Shown: one piece after another, positions 63,088-64,000 of the stretch
How positions within the stretch are numbered: position 1 is the first letter of the stretch
Layout: each line of letters begins with the position of its first letter
NCBI GenBank assembly: GCA_022773425.1
Contig: JALFBM010000011.1
Span: forward strand, 1 to 64,000
Source: Selenomonadaceae bacterium
GTDB taxonomy: Bacteria; Bacillota; Negativicutes; Selenomonadales; Selenomonadaceae
Direction: 5' to 3'
DNA: 64,000 bases
Translations under genes and position numbers: made by a program
Notes under the pieces: model-generated
What the model saw: only the letters and a program-made list of their open reading frames with translations
Database searches by the model: none
What the model was told of the DNA's origin: nothing

Positions 63088-64000
63088 ATGGCTGCAAAAT
63101 CCGTAAAAGAAAAGGAGGCTGGCGTTTTTGCCGGCCTCCATATTGTATGTGGCGTAACGGGCGGCATCGCGGCCTATAAGGCGGTCGAGGTGGTGAGCCG
63201 CCTGCGGAAGCTTGGCGCGGAGGTCCACGTCATCATGACGAAGGAGGCGACGCAGTTCGTCACGGAACTGACGTTCCGCGAGATCAGCGGACAGCCGGTC
63301 TCCACCGATATGTGGGCGAAGGTGCCGCATTTTCACGTCGAGCATATCGCGCTGGCGACGCTCGCGGACCTCGTCCTCGTCGCGCCGGCGACGGCCAACG
63401 TCCTCGCGAAGGCCGCCAATGGCATCGCGGACGACATGCTCTCGACGACCCTGCTCGCGACGAAGGCGCCCGTGTTCTTCGCGCCGGCCATGAACACGGC
63501 GATGTACGAGCACCCGGCGACCCAGCACAATATGGACGTCCTGCGTGCGCGCGGCGCGCATATCCTCGAGCCCGCGAGCGGGCCGCTCGCCTGCGGCACG
63601 AGCGGCAAGGGCCGCCTGCCGGAACCGGCGGAGATCGTCGCGGCGCTCGGGCAGTATCTGGAGAAACGCGCGACGCTCGCCGGGAAGAAGATCCTCGTGA
63701 CTGCGGGCGGCACCGAGGAGCCGCTCGACCCCGTGCGCTACCTCGGCAACCACTCGACCGGGCGCATGGGCTACGCCATCGCGCGCGAGGCCGCGCGCCG
63801 CGGCGCGGACGTCGTGCTGCTCTCGGGCCCGGCCATGCTGCCCGTCCCGGAGGGCGTGCACCTCATCTCCGTGCAGACCGCGCGGCAGATGTACGAGGCC
63901 GCCATGCAGGAGAGTGCTGACGCCGACGCCATCATCATGGCGGCCGCCGTCGCCGACTACCGGCCCGCCGTCACCTACCCACACAAGATCAAGAAAGGCG
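63088..64000 (+). CDS. coaBC: Phosphopantothenoylcysteine decarboxylase/phosphopantothenate-cysteine ligase (3' truncated by window)
   Basis: IVCGVTGGIAAYKAVEVVSRLRKLGAEVHVIMTKEA; APAMNTAMYEHPATQHN; VTAGGTEEPLDPVRYLGNHSTGRMG. Confidence 0.95.
   Translation, partial: MAAKSVKEKEAGVFAGLHIVCGVTGGIAAYKAVEVVSRLRKLGAEVHVIMTKEATQFVTELTFREISGQPVSTDMWAKVPHFHVEHIALATLADLVLVAPATANVLAKAANGIADDMLSTTLLATKAPVFFAPAMNTAMYEHPATQHNMDVLRARGAHILEPASGPLACGTSGKGRLPEPAEIVAALGQYLEKRATLAGKKILVTAGGTEEPLDPVRYLGNHSTGRMGYAIAREAARRGADVVLLSGPAMLPVPEGVHLISVQTARQMYEAAMQESADADAIIMAAAVADYRPAVTYPHKIKKG

Overview
The window is a chromosomal segment with the character of a diderm Firmicute (Negativicutes, Selenomonas/Mitsuokella-like): SLH-domain OmpM-type porin, beta-barrel proteins, Firmicute-type parAB/parS and RemA/Gmk/RpoZ/CoaBC gene order. 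Most of it is ordinary core metabolism: P-type ATPase, amtB-glnK, pdxR/pdxST, split metH, parAB, a split glutamate synthase, an RND pump, surE, ahcY plus MTA/SAH deaminase, ftsK, dapF, yicC, remA, gmk, rpoZ and coaBC. It also has five tRNAs. The most interesting items are: (1) a phosphocarrier HPr domain (His15 motif kept, Ser46 position replaced by Asn) fused in one ORF to a D-lactate/2-hydroxyacid dehydrogenase (6066-7364); (2) a beta-glucan locus at 28.9-39.3 kb with PTS EIIC, an outer-membrane porin, EIIB, EIIA, GH1, GH16 and GH9, directly followed by a two-partner secretion pair whose very short TpsA carries ten 21-bp PDQPS(V/E)K repeats; (3) a roughly 245-nt structured leader behind a near-consensus promoter upstream of amtB-glnK; (4) five parS sites, three overlapping protein-coding or start-codon sequence, plus a decayed metallophosphoesterase next to one; (5) small decay or orphan features (IS3-like edge, Rpn remnant, orphan EIIA-Gut, 9-nt repeats in a leader). 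All calls come from reading the sequence and recognising motifs; no searches were run.
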